Notes under the pieces: model-generated
Database searches by the model: none
What the model was told of the DNA's origin: nothing
Seen by the model: only the letters and a program-made list of their open reading frames with translations
In this document: piece after piece, positions 37,619 through 48,404 of the stretch
Layout: the number at the start of each line of letters is the position of its first letter
Position numbering within the stretch: position 1 is the stretch's first letter
DNA from: Alphaproteobacteria bacterium
GTDB taxonomy: Bacteria > Pseudomonadota > Alphaproteobacteria > Micropepsales > Micropepsaceae
DNA: 64,000 bases
NCBI GenBank assembly: GCA_947462105.1
Contig: CANHNJ010000001.1
Span: 62,001 to 126,000, forward strand
Reading direction: 5' to 3'
Position numbers and translations under genes: made by a program

Positions 37619-38983
37619 ATGTCCATTCCGCAATCCGCCGGCGGCCTGATCCAGAGCCGCGACGACCTGGTTTTGCATCTCTCCAAGGGCAACAAGCCCC
37701 GGGCCGACTGGCGCATCGGCACCGAGCACGAGAAATTTGTCTACGACCTCAAGACCCGCAAACCCATCGCCTATGACGGCAAGCCCGGCATCCGCCAGTT
37801 GCTGGAAGGCATGGCGCGTTTCGGCTGGGTGCCGCTGAAGGAAGGCGACAACATCATCGGCCTGACCAAGAACGGCGCCTCGCTCAGCCTCGAACCCGGC
37901 GGCCAGTTCGAACTCTCCGGCGCGCCGCTGAAAACGGTGCATGAAACCTGTGCCGAGGTGAACACCCATCTGGAAGAGACCCGCGAAGTCGCCACCGAGA
38001 TCGGCGTCGGCATGCTGGGCTTCGGCTTCGCGCCCGACTGGCGGCTGGACGAAGTGCCGGTGATGCCCAAGGGCCGCTACGGCATCATGCGCCGCTACAT
38101 GCCCACCGTGGGCGGCTATGGCCTGGACATGATGTTCCGCACCTGCACCGTGCAGGTGAACCTCGATTTCTCCTCCGAAGCCGACATGGTGAAGAAATTC
38201 CGCGTCGCGCTGGCGCTGCAGCCCATCACCACGGCGCTGTTCGCCAACTCGCCCTTCCGCGAAGGGCGGCCTTCCGGTTTTCTCTCCTACCGGGCGCAGG
38301 TCTGGACCGATGTCGACAATGCCCGCGCCGGCATGCTGCCCTGGGTGTTCGACGATGGCATGGGCTTTGAGCGTTATGTCGATTACGCGCTCGATGTGCC
38401 GATGTATTTCGTCTATCGCGACGGCAAGTATATCGACGTGGCGGGCAAGAGCTTCCGCAAGTTCCTCGCCCGCGAAATTCCCGAGGTCGCCCATATCGAA
38501 CCCTCGATGAGCGACTGGGCCGATCATCTCACCACCATTTTCCCGGAAGTGCGGCTGAAGTCGTTCCTGGAAATGCGCGGCACCGATGGCGGGCTGTGGC
38601 GGCGCATCTGCGGCATGCCCGCCTTGTGGGTTGGCCTGCTCTATGACGATGTTGCGCTGGATGCCTGCTGGGACCTGGTCAAGGACTGGACGGCGGAAGA
38701 ACGCCAGGCGCTGCGCGATGGCGTCGCCAAGCAGGGCTTCAAGACGCCGTTCCGCAAGGCGACGGTGCACGAACTGGCGCATCGCATGCTGGAAATCTCT
38801 TCGGCGGGCCTCAAGCGCCGCGCCGCGCTGGATGGCGGCGGCATGAGCGAGGACGGTTTCCTCAATCCGCTGCGCGAGCTGGTCAATCGCGGCTATACCC
38901 GCGCCGAAGAGATGCTGAAGAATTATTACGGCGTATGGGGGCGTGATCTCACGCCGCTCTTCACCGAGTATAACTTCCTCTAG
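37619..38983 (+). CDS. gshA: Glutamate-cysteine ligase, plant/alphaproteobacterial type
   Basis: First step of glutathione synthesis, feeding the GST and peroxiredoxin encoded nearby. The 454 residues match the class found in plants and alphaproteobacteria, not the E. coli form: WRIGTEHEKFVYDLKTRKPIAYDG, SLEPGGQFELSGAPLKTVHETCAE, MRRYMPTVGGYGLDMMFRTCTVQVNLDF and the late FKTPFRKATVHELA are present. A clear AGAAGG ribosome site precedes the ATG. gshB is not in the window. Confidence 0.96.
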   Translation: MSIPQSAGGLIQSRDDLVLHLSKGNKPRADWRIGTEHEKFVYDLKTRKPIAYDGKPGIRQLLEGMARFGWVPLKEGDNIIGLTKNGASLSLEPGGQFELSGAPLKTVHETCAEVNTHLEETREVATEIGVGMLGFGFAPDWRLDEVPVMPKGRYGIMRRYMPTVGGYGLDMMFRTCTVQVNLDFSSEADMVKKFRVALALQPITTALFANSPFREGRPSGFLSYRAQVWTDVDNARAGMLPWVFDDGMGFERYVDYALDVPMYFVYRDGKYIDVAGKSFRKFLAREIPEVAHIEPSMSDWADHLTTIFPEVRLKSFLEMRGTDGGLWRRICGMPALWVGLLYDDVALDACWDLVKDWTAEERQALRDGVAKQGFKTPFRKATVHELAHRMLEISSAGLKRRAALDGGGMSEDGFLNPLRELVNRGYTRAEEMLKNYYGVWGRDLTPLFTEYNFL

Positions 38984-39160
38984 TCACGCGCCCTATCCAC
39001 CAGCCGCTTTCGCCGATTTCGCGTGTTGTTTCCGCGTCTTCACGCCGAAATCGGGCTTCCACATATCCCCGTGTTCGCCGCCGCCGTCCTTTCCTACACT
39101 CCTGTCCGAAAGGGATGGCGCATGTGGAGGGGAGGGGCCCTCCAAATTCCGGAGGTTCGA

Positions 39161-39430
39161 ATGGGTGCGAAAATCAAGCCGTGGATTGCACTTAAGAAAA
39201 AACGCGGCGGCCCCGCGCGCGACAGCGCGCCATCGGCCAAAGCTGGCCGCCGCCGTCGCGGCGGCCAGCCCGGCAACCAGAACCGCTTCGTGCACGGTGA
39301 CTATAGCCGCGCGACGCGCGAACATATTGCCGCGCGCCGGGCCTGGCTCGCCGCCTTCCTGGCGCAATGCGATGCCGCCATCGCGCACGCCTTCGCGCTG
39401 CATGCGGAGCGGATGGCGCAACGTTCACAA
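39161..39430 (+). pseudogene. Small ORF with GGQPGNQN motif, stop codon lost into a REP pair
   Basis: ATG at 39161 has an excellent ribosome site (GGAGG at 39151-39155, five bases before). The first 90 codons give a basic protein with KAGRRRRGGQPGNQNRFVHG, resembling the GxPxGNxNALKHG motif of small alphaproteobacterial proteins whose function is unknown. No stop occurs where expected: the frame continues through the REP pair (39431-39524) and then antisense through the aldo/keto reductase to 40795. I read the authentic part as ending near the REP edge and the gene as broken or recently altered. 38984-39160 shows no other gene. Confidence 0.45.
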
Positions 39431-39524
39431 CCTGTCATTCCCGCGAAAGCGGGAATCCTGGGGCAACCTGCGCCAGTACTTGTGGCCCTGGATGGCCCGT
39501 CTTCGCCGGGCCATGACAGTCAGG
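39431..39524. repeat. Inverted pair of REP-like palindromes
   Basis: Left unit 39431-39461: CCTGTCATTCCCGCGAAAGC and GGGAATCCTGG. Right unit 39487-39518, inverted: CCTGGATGGCCCGTCTTCGC and CGGGCCATGACA. Read from its other strand the right unit is TGTCATGGCCCGGCGAAGAC then GGGCCATCCAGG, almost the same as the copy at 21535. The two units face each other around a 25-base spacer and the outer ends (CCTG/CAGG) are complementary, so the whole block can form one larger hairpin, as bacterial REP doublets do. Confidence 0.75.
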
Positions 39525-39526
39525 AA

Positions 39527-40594
39527 CTAGACTTTGGGCGAGGGTATCCCGCCGAACGTGACCGGCTCGCCGGTGTAAAGCCGCGTGCCGTTGTTCCGCT
39601 TCGCCATCCAGTGCGGATATTGCGGCCGGTCGGCGCTGACCGCGTCCAGCGTCGCGATCTCGTCCGCTGTCAGTTCCAGCGTCACCGCTTCCAGATTGTC
39701 GTTCAGTTGCGCCATCGTCTTGGCCCCGATGATGGTCGAGGTGACAAACGGCTTCTGCCGCACCCAGGCCAGCCCCACCCGCGCCACCGATACGCCATGC
39801 GCCGCCGCGATGGGCCGCATCGCCAGCACGATGCGGTCGGCCTGGTCCTTGTCGATCGGCGGGAAGTCGAAACCGGCACGCCGTCCCGGCGCCTGCGCTT
39901 CGCCGCCCGGCGTATATTTGCCCGCCATGTAGCCACCGGCCAGCGGGCTCCACACCAGGCAGCCAATCTGCTGGTCGGCCATCAGCGGCACCAGCTCCTG
40001 CTCGATATCGCGCCCGGCCAGCGAATAATAAGCCTGGTTGGTTTCGATCCGCGTCCAGCCCCGCTTGTCGGCAATGCCGTTGGCCTTCATGATTTTCCAG
40101 GCCTCCCAGTTGGAGACGCCGATATAGCGGACCATGTCCTGGCGCACGAGATCGTCCAGCGCCCGCATGGTTTCCTCGACGCCGGTGGCGATGTCGGACT
40201 GGTGAATCTGGTAGAGGTCGATGTGATCGGTCTGCAGCCGTTCCAGGCTGCGGCCAATGCTGTCCATGATATGGCCGCGCGAAGCCCCGATATCGTTGGG
40301 GCCGGGCGCCATGCGGCCGAACACCTTGCTGGCGATCACGACATCGCTGCGGACCGCGCCCACATCCTTCAGGGCCTGGCCGGTCATGGTTTCGGATTCG
40401 CCCAGCGCATAGACATTGGCGGTATCGATGAAGTTGATCCGCGCTTCCAGCGCCCGGCCGATCAGCTGGGTGGCTTCGGTCTGTGTCTGCTTGCCGACAA
40501 CGCCGCCCAGGAAGTTGGCGCCGGAAAAGGTCATGGTGCCGAAGCAGAGTTCGGAAACCTGCAGGCCGGTATTGCCCAGACGGTTGTATTTCAT
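39527..40594 (-). CDS. Aldo/keto reductase
   Basis: A 355-residue NADPH-dependent oxidoreductase of the AKR superfamily. The catalytic tetrad residues are visible: Asp and Tyr in FIDTANVYALGESE, Lys in VIASKVFGRM and His in LYQIHQSD. TSTIIGAKTMAQLNDNL near the C-terminus binds the cofactor phosphate. It resembles YghZ/YajO-type enzymes with broad carbonyl specificity. ATG at 40594 follows GGGGGAAAA; the open frame continues upstream without family sequence. The gene ends at the REP pair. Confidence 0.93.
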   Translation of the reverse strand: MKYNRLGNTGLQVSELCFGTMTFSGANFLGGVVGKQTQTEATQLIGRALEARINFIDTANVYALGESETMTGQALKDVGAVRSDVVIASKVFGRMAPGPNDIGASRGHIMDSIGRSLERLQTDHIDLYQIHQSDIATGVEETMRALDDLVRQDMVRYIGVSNWEAWKIMKANGIADKRGWTRIETNQAYYSLAGRDIEQELVPLMADQQIGCLVWSPLAGGYMAGKYTPGGEAQAPGRRAGFDFPPIDKDQADRIVLAMRPIAAAHGVSVARVGLAWVRQKPFVTSTIIGAKTMAQLNDNLEAVTLELTADEIATLDAVSADRPQYPHWMAKRNNGTRLYTGEPVTFGGIPSPKV

Positions 40595-40668
40595 TTTTCC
40601 CCCTATCGCCGCCGCGACTGCCACAGCATCACAAGACCTGCTCGCGCGCTTGCGCGCGCCGTTCCTCA

Positions 40669-41544
40669 CTACTCCGGAAGCGGGATGAATTCCTGGTCGT
40701 CGCCGGGGATGGGACCGAAGCGGTTCTCGCGCCAGTCCTCCTTGGCCTGTTCGATGCGGGCGCGGTCTGAGGCGACGAAATTCCACCAGATATGACGCGG
40801 ACCATCGAGCGGCGCACCGCCCACCAGCATCACGCGCGCCGGGGCATGGGCGAACAGCGTCACTTCTTCCTCGGGATAGAGGAACAGCATCGAACCTGCC
40901 ACATGGCGCTCGGTGCCGGAAAGTTCGCCGCCGCTTTCCACTTCGCCCTCGACCACCAGGAAGGCGCGCTCCTTGTGCTCCAGGCCGTAATGCAGGCTGC
41001 CGCCGGCCTCGAATTTCGCGTCGACATACAGGATGGGCGAATAGGTCCGCACCGGCGAGGTCAGGCCAAAGCCCGATCCGGCGATCATGCGCAGCGTCAC
41101 ATCTTTCTCGGTACGCTCGGGCAGCGCGCTGGCGGGGAAGTGCTGGAAGTTGGGGGCGCACTGCTCGTCTGCCTCGGGCAGGCCGATCCAGCTCTGGATG
41201 CCCCACAGGCGATGGCCATGATCGCGCATCGCTGCGCCGGTGCGCTCGGAATGGACGATGCCGCGTCCCGCCGTCATCCAGTTGACGTCGCCGGGCCGGA
41301 TTTCCTGCAGCGAGCCGATATTGTCGCGATGGGTCTGGCCGCCGTCGAACAGGTAGGTGATCGTCGCCAGGCCGATATGCGGATGCGGCCGCACATCAAT
41401 GCCGCGCCCGGGCGGAAATTCCACCGGGCCGAAATAGTCGAAGAAGACGAAGGGGCCGACGGTCCGCCGCCCGGTCTGCGGCAGCAGCCGCCGGACGATG
41501 AAGCCGCCGCCCAGGTCGTGGGCCTTGCCGGGAAGTGGGATCAT
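40669..41544 (-). CDS. Pirin family protein
   Basis: A 291-residue bicupin. The metal-binding His residues are in VRPHPHIGLATITYLFDGGQTHRDN, with the conserved PGDVNWMTAGRGIVHSER following. Bacterial pirins include quercetin 2,3-dioxygenases and redox-sensitive regulators of pyruvate dehydrogenase; the role here is open. It lies 74 bases upstream of the aldo/keto reductase gene, same strand. Confidence 0.93.
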   Translation of the reverse strand: MIPLPGKAHDLGGGFIVRRLLPQTGRRTVGPFVFFDYFGPVEFPPGRGIDVRPHPHIGLATITYLFDGGQTHRDNIGSLQEIRPGDVNWMTAGRGIVHSERTGAAMRDHGHRLWGIQSWIGLPEADEQCAPNFQHFPASALPERTEKDVTLRMIAGSGFGLTSPVRTYSPILYVDAKFEAGGSLHYGLEHKERAFLVVEGEVESGGELSGTERHVAGSMLFLYPEEEVTLFAHAPARVMLVGGAPLDGPRHIWWNFVASDRARIEQAKEDWRENRFGPIPGDDQEFIPLPE

Positions 41545-41666
41545 GCCAAGCCGTATAGCCCGGCCAAGATGGCACGGAAAGCGTCTTTGCGAAGTCGCGC
41601 TTTGGCTGTAGCGTTCGCCGTCAAAGCGGACGCCAGTTCCGCATCGCGTCTTTCAGGGAAACTCAC

Positions 41667-42857
41667 ATGAACCGCAAATCTGTCCTGGTGCTGCTGGCCG
41701 GCGCCGCCATTCTTTCCGCTCCCGCGCTGGCGCAGCGCCGCGACGACGCGTTGCAGATGATCTCGGTCGATGTGGAAGGCGGCGGCGGCACCGTCTTCGT
41801 CACCCCGAACAAGAAGGTCGTGGTGATCGACACCGGCAATCCCGACGCCAGCGGCGCCACCGGCACCTATCCGTCGTCACAGCGCCTGGTCGATGCGATC
41901 AAGGCGGCGGGCGGCACCAAGGTCGATTACCTCATCACCACGCATTATCACGGCGACCATATCGGCGGCCTGGAAGGTTTCATCAGCCGCATCAAGATCG
42001 ACACGTTTGTCGATCATGGCGAGAACCGCGAAATTCGCGGCACGATGGGCACCGGCGGCATGCTGGGCCCGGACTGGCGCGTCATCGGCGCCGATGGCAA
42101 GCCGTCGGCGGGCCGTGGCGGCGTGGTGCCGCCGCCCCCGGCCGATCCGGAAATGCCGCCGCCCAATTCCACCGAGGCGCAGTATCGCAATTACCTGAAG
42201 CAGATCGCTGCCACCGGCGCCAAGCATCGCGTCGTCAAGACCGGCGATCACATCCGCATCGACGGCATGGACATCGCCGTGATCAGCGCCGATGCGAAGA
42301 TGCCGGCCAAGGCGCCGCCGGGTTCACGCGGTGCGGTGCCGGAATGTGCCGCCATGCCCGGCATGGCGTCGAATGGCGGCGAAGAGAACACCCGCTCCAC
42401 CAGCGTCGTCATCACCTATGGCAAGACCAAGATCGCCGCCTTTGGCGACCTGACCTGGGACCGCGAAAAGGACCTCTTCTGTCCCGAAGACAAGGTCGGC
42501 AAGGTCGATGTCTATCTTTCCAGCCATCATGGCACGCAATGGTCGGGCAGCCCGGCGATGGTCAATTCGCTGCAGCCCATCGTCACCATCATGGGCAACA
42601 GCCCGACCAAGGGCGGCGACCCGGACCGGGTGAATGTCATCAAGTCCAATCCGCGCTACCAGGGCCTGTGGCTGCTGCACGCCGCGCGCAATGCGCCGCA
42701 GGTGAACAGCGATTTCAACATGATTGCCAATCCCAACCCGGCGGCTGGCGCGGTGGACAAGGCCTATGGCCTGCGCCTGCGTATCCGTCCCAATGGCGAC
42801 ATCACCGTCATCAACGAGCGCAACGGCTACAACAAGAGCTACAAGGCCGGCGGCTGA
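41667..42857 (+). CDS. Exported metallo-beta-lactamase-fold hydrolase (ComEC/Rec2-like group)
   Basis: A 396-residue protein with a cleavable signal peptide (APALAQ) and an MBL domain: HYHGDHIGG (HxHxDH), D in AAFGDLTWDREKDLF and SSHHGTQWSGS as the later metal ligands. The strand start MISVDVEGGGGTVFVTPNKKVVVIDTG is the type of fold found in the ComEC C-terminal domain and related periplasmic hydrolases. No membrane helices remain after cleavage. Substrate unknown; phosphodiester bonds are likely for this subgroup. Confidence 0.88.
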   Translation: MNRKSVLVLLAGAAILSAPALAQRRDDALQMISVDVEGGGGTVFVTPNKKVVVIDTGNPDASGATGTYPSSQRLVDAIKAAGGTKVDYLITTHYHGDHIGGLEGFISRIKIDTFVDHGENREIRGTMGTGGMLGPDWRVIGADGKPSAGRGGVVPPPPADPEMPPPNSTEAQYRNYLKQIAATGAKHRVVKTGDHIRIDGMDIAVISADAKMPAKAPPGSRGAVPECAAMPGMASNGGEENTRSTSVVITYGKTKIAAFGDLTWDREKDLFCPEDKVGKVDVYLSSHHGTQWSGSPAMVNSLQPIVTIMGNSPTKGGDPDRVNVIKSNPRYQGLWLLHAARNAPQVNSDFNMIANPNPAAGAVDKAYGLRLRIRPNGDITVINERNGYNKSYKAGG

Positions 42858-42871
42858 TTTTCAGCCTGTGC

Positions 42872-42897
42872 GGCGCGCCGTTGCAGAACGGCGCGCC
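42872..42897. terminator. Hairpin between convergent genes
   Basis: GGCGCGCCGTT, loop GCAG, AACGGCGCGCC: an 11-bp perfect stem between the stops of the MBL gene and the DUF952 gene. No T tract follows on either strand, so it is a weak or Rho-assisted two-way terminator, or an mRNA 3' stabiliser. Confidence 0.6.
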
Positions 42898-42898
42898 G

Positions 42899-43231
42899 TC
42901 ACCATATCGGCAAGTGCACGCCGTCCGCGCCGCGCGTCAGCGGCTTTACCCACTGCACGGCGCTGCGGCGCAGGGCAGCAAACAGATGCGGAAAATCCTC
43001 GCCGCGCGACGGTGAGTGTTCCCATTTGAGCGCGGCCCCTAACGCGGCCGCATCCACGGCCAGCAGCACAAGGTCGTTTTGCCCCGCATAATAAAGCCGC
43101 AGCGTCTCGGGCAATTGCGACGCGGTCGAGAAATGCAGGAAGCCGTCGGCCTGGTCGTGCGCCGAGCCGTTATAGTTCTCGCCCGCAGCGTCCCACTCGC
43201 CGCGCGGCACGATCTTGAAAATGATGGTCAT
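42899..43231 (-). CDS. DUF952 family protein
   Basis: A 110-residue protein: TIIFKIVPRGEWDAAGENYN, DQADGFLHFSTASQLPETLRLYYAGQNDLVLLAVD and FPHLFAALRRSAVQWVKPLT are standard DUF952 motifs. The fold is related to ADP-ribosyltransferase-like domains, but no activity is established. The start overlaps the tldD stop (ATGA), so the two are translationally coupled. Confidence 0.92.
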   Translation of the reverse strand: MTIIFKIVPRGEWDAAGENYNGSAHDQADGFLHFSTASQLPETLRLYYAGQNDLVLLAVDAAALGAALKWEHSPSRGEDFPHLFAALRRSAVQWVKPLTRGADGVHLPIW

Positions 43232-44655
43232 GCGGCCTGCGCCGTGCCGCCCACGGTCAGGCCGTCGAGCCGCAGCGTCGGCTGGCCCACGCCCACCGGC
43301 ACGCTCTGGCCGTTCTTGCCGCAGGTGCCGATGCCGGTGTCCAGCTTCATGTCGTTGCCGATCATGGTGACACGGGTCAACGCCTCCGGTCCGTTGCCGA
43401 TCAGGGTGGCGCCCTTGATGGCATGGCCCAGCTTGCCGCCCTCGATGATGTAGGCCTCGGTACAGGAGAAGACGAACTTGCCGTTGGTGATGTCCACCTG
43501 GCCACCGCCGAAATTGGTGGCGTAGATGCCCTTCTTCACGCTGGACAGAATCTCCGCCGGGTCCTTGTCGCCGCCCAGCATGTAAGTGTTGGTCATCCGC
43601 GGCATCACCGGCGAGCCATAGGATTGGCGGCGGCCATTGCCGGTGGGCGCAACGCCCATCAGCCGCGCGTTCTGCCGGTCCTGCATATAGCCTTTCAGAA
43701 TCCCGTCCTCGATCAGCACGGTGCGCGAGGTCGGCGTGCCTTCGTCGTCGATGCTGAGCGAACCGCGACGCCCATCGATGGTGCCGTCATCCACCACCGT
43801 CACGCCCTTGGCGGCGACGCGCTCGCCCAGCAGGCCGGCGAAGGCAGAGGTCTTCTTGCGGTTGAAGTCGCCTTCCAGCCCGTGGCCGATGGCTTCGTGC
43901 AGCAGGATGCCGGGCCAGCCCGGACCCAGCACCACCGTCATCTCACCGGCGGGCGCGGGCACCGACTTCAGGTTGACCAGCGCCTGGCGCAGGGCTTCGT
44001 CCACCGCCGCCTGCCAATAATCGGGATCGAGATAGGTTTCATAGCCGCTGCGGCCGCCGCCGCCGAAGCTGCCGGATTCCTGGCGGCCATTCTCCTCGGC
44101 CACCACCGAGACGTTCAGCCGGACGAGGGGGCGGATGTCGGAATAGCGTTCGCCGCCAGCGCGGATGATCTCCACCCGCTGCCATTCGCCGCCCAGCGAG
44201 GCGGACACCTGCCGCACCCGCGAATCCTTGGCGCGGGCATAGGCATTGATGTCTTCCAGCAGCTTCACTTTTTTCTCGAATCCCGCCGTCTCCAGCGGAT
44301 CGATATCGGCATACAGCTTGATGTTGGTGCGGGCGGGCGGGGCGGTCTGCGTTCCCGAGTAACCCTTGGCCACGGCCTGGACCGTGCTGGCCGCCCGCGC
44401 GATGGCGCTTTCGGAAATTTCGCTGGCATGGGCATAGCCGGTGGCTTCGCCCGCCACCGCCCGCAGGCCGAAACCCTGGCTGGTGTCGAAGGTCGCCGCC
44501 TTCAGCCGCCCATCGTCAAAGGCGAACGATTCGGACTGGCTGTATTCCAGGAAGAGTTCCCCATCGTCGGCGTTCCGCAGGGCCTGGTCCACGGTGCGCT
44601 GCACACTGTCCGGGTCCATGCCGGTACGGGAAAAGAACAGGTCGGTATCGGACAT
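43228..44655 (-). CDS. tldD: TldD metalloprotease subunit
   Basis: Zinc-binding catalytic half of the TldD/TldE peptidase; TldE (pmbA) is at 28737. The 475 residues hold the zinc motif HEAIGHGLEGD (HExxxH) and the C-terminal ligand region ending DTGIGTCGKNGQSVPVGVGQPTLRL. The order tldD, then the cytochrome oxidase operon in divergent orientation, is usual in alphaproteobacteria. The 214-base gap to ctaC (44656-44869) holds both promoters; I see a GGGCC hairpin near 44752-44767 but no clear consensus boxes. Confidence 0.96.
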   Translation of the reverse strand: MSDTDLFFSRTGMDPDSVQRTVDQALRNADDGELFLEYSQSESFAFDDGRLKAATFDTSQGFGLRAVAGEATGYAHASEISESAIARAASTVQAVAKGYSGTQTAPPARTNIKLYADIDPLETAGFEKKVKLLEDINAYARAKDSRVRQVSASLGGEWQRVEIIRAGGERYSDIRPLVRLNVSVVAEENGRQESGSFGGGGRSGYETYLDPDYWQAAVDEALRQALVNLKSVPAPAGEMTVVLGPGWPGILLHEAIGHGLEGDFNRKKTSAFAGLLGERVAAKGVTVVDDGTIDGRRGSLSIDDEGTPTSRTVLIEDGILKGYMQDRQNARLMGVAPTGNGRRQSYGSPVMPRMTNTYMLGGDKDPAEILSSVKKGIYATNFGGGQVDITNGKFVFSCTEAYIIEGGKLGHAIKGATLIGNGPEALTRVTMIGNDMKLDTGIGTCGKNGQSVPVGVGQPTLRLDGLTVGGTAQAA

Positions 44656-44869
44656 GGCGGGTTTTCCTGGAAAACGGGCAAAAATGCGCTTTGGACGCTA
44701 GATATCGGGTGCGACAGCCTATCCCGCAAGCCGTTGGAAACACGGGGGCGTGGGCCGCAGGTGGCCCGTGCTATAAGGTCGCAATGACTTTAAGGGCTTA
44801 ACCCCTCTAAATCCCCCCAAGAATCTGAAAACGGGCGGGGGAAACTCCAGCCCTTATGCGAGGTCGCAC

Positions 44870-47331
<2,462 letters not shown>

Positions 47332-47334
47332 ATC

Positions 47335-48261
47335 ATGTCGCTGTCACACACCCTTCCTGAGCCTCGCGTCACCACGGTCGGCGATTTCTTCTCGCTGCTT
47401 AAGCCGCGCGTGATGTCGCTGGTGGTGTTCACGGGCCTGGCCGGCATCGTTGCCGCGCCGGGCGCCGTCCACCCGCTCACCGCCTTCACCGCGCTGCTCT
47501 GCATCGCGGTCGCGGCGGGTGCGTCGGGCTGCCTCAACATGGCGTATGACAGTGACATCGATGTGCTGATGGCCCGCACGGCGACGCGGCCGATCCCGCT
47601 GGGCCATGTCGGGCGTGACGACGCACTGGCCTTTGGCTGGACCCTGTCGGTGATCTCGGTCGCGATGATGGGCCTGTTCGTGAACTTCCTCGCGGCGGGG
47701 CTGCTGGCCTTCACGGTCTTCTTCTATGTCGTGGTCTACACGCTCTGGCTGAAGCGCCGCACGCCGCAGAACATCGTGATCGGCGGTCTTTCCGGTGCGC
47801 TGCCCCCGGCCATCGGCTGGGCGGCCGTCACCGGTTCGCTCGACCTGGCGCCGCTGCTGTATGTGGCCGTGATCTTCATGTGGACGCCGCCGCACTTCTG
47901 GGCGCTGTCGCTGTGGCGCAGCGATGATTATGCGCGTGCCGGCGTGCCGATGCTGCCGGTGGTGAAGGGCAAGGCCCATACCCGCCTGCAGATCCTGCTC
48001 TATACGCTGGTGCTGGTGCCGCTGGGCCTGGCCCCGGCGCTGGTGGGTGCGGCGGGCTGGCTCTATCTCGCCTGCGCCACGGCCCTGGGCCTGTGGTTCC
48101 TGGCCGCCGCCATCGCCACCTTCCGCGAGCGCGACGCGGCCAAGGAGCCCGCCGCCCGCCGCCTGTTCGGCGTCTCGCTGGTTTATCTGACGGCGCTGTT
48201 CGCCTCTCTCATCATCGAAAAGCTGGTCCAGCTTCCGATGGTGCCGGCATTGTGGTCGTGA
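47335..48261 (+). CDS. ctaB: Protohaem IX farnesyltransferase (haem O synthase)
   Basis: Adds the farnesyl chain to haem B, the first step to haem A for ctaD. The 308-residue UbiA-superfamily membrane protein has the Asp-rich motifs NMAYDSDIDVLMARTATRPIPLG and WSDDYARAGVPMLPVVKG (as LWRSDDYARAG). It starts three bases after the ctaD stop and overlaps the next small gene by GTGA. The haem A synthase ctaA is not in the window. Confidence 0.97.
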   Translation: MSLSHTLPEPRVTTVGDFFSLLKPRVMSLVVFTGLAGIVAAPGAVHPLTAFTALLCIAVAAGASGCLNMAYDSDIDVLMARTATRPIPLGHVGRDDALAFGWTLSVISVAMMGLFVNFLAAGLLAFTVFFYVVVYTLWLKRRTPQNIVIGGLSGALPPAIGWAAVTGSLDLAPLLYVAVIFMWTPPHFWALSLWRSDDYARAGVPMLPVVKGKAHTRLQILLYTLVLVPLGLAPALVGAAGWLYLACATALGLWFLAAAIATFRERDAAKEPAARRLFGVSLVYLTALFASLIIEKLVQLPMVPALWS

Positions 48262-48386
48262 GCGATGGCCAGCAGAACTGGAAACGCGAACGCCGCAAAC
48301 GCAACATCGCACTGGCGCTTTTTCTCAGCGGCTTCGCGGTGCTTATCTATTTCCTTTCCCTCGTGCAGTGGCACGGCGGGCAATAA
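48258..48386 (+). CDS. CoxF-like small membrane protein
   Basis: A 42-residue protein with a charged N-terminus (SDGQQNWKRERRKRNIA) and a single membrane helix (ALALFLSGFAVLIYFLSLVQW). It starts with GTG overlapping the ctaB stop. Alphaproteobacterial oxidase operons carry a comparable small CoxF gene at this place, before ctaG. Too short for clear homology; the call rests on position and topology. Confidence 0.75.
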   Translation: MSDGQQNWKRERRKRNIALALFLSGFAVLIYFLSLVQWHGGQ

Positions 48387-48404
48387 CTACGGGGCTTGAT
48401 ACCT

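Noticed and set aside
38993-39421. 142-codon minus-strand frame ending in a Lys-rich tail
   Set aside because: No ribosome site at its start and it lies antisense to the better supported frame at 39161; the tail may be chance.
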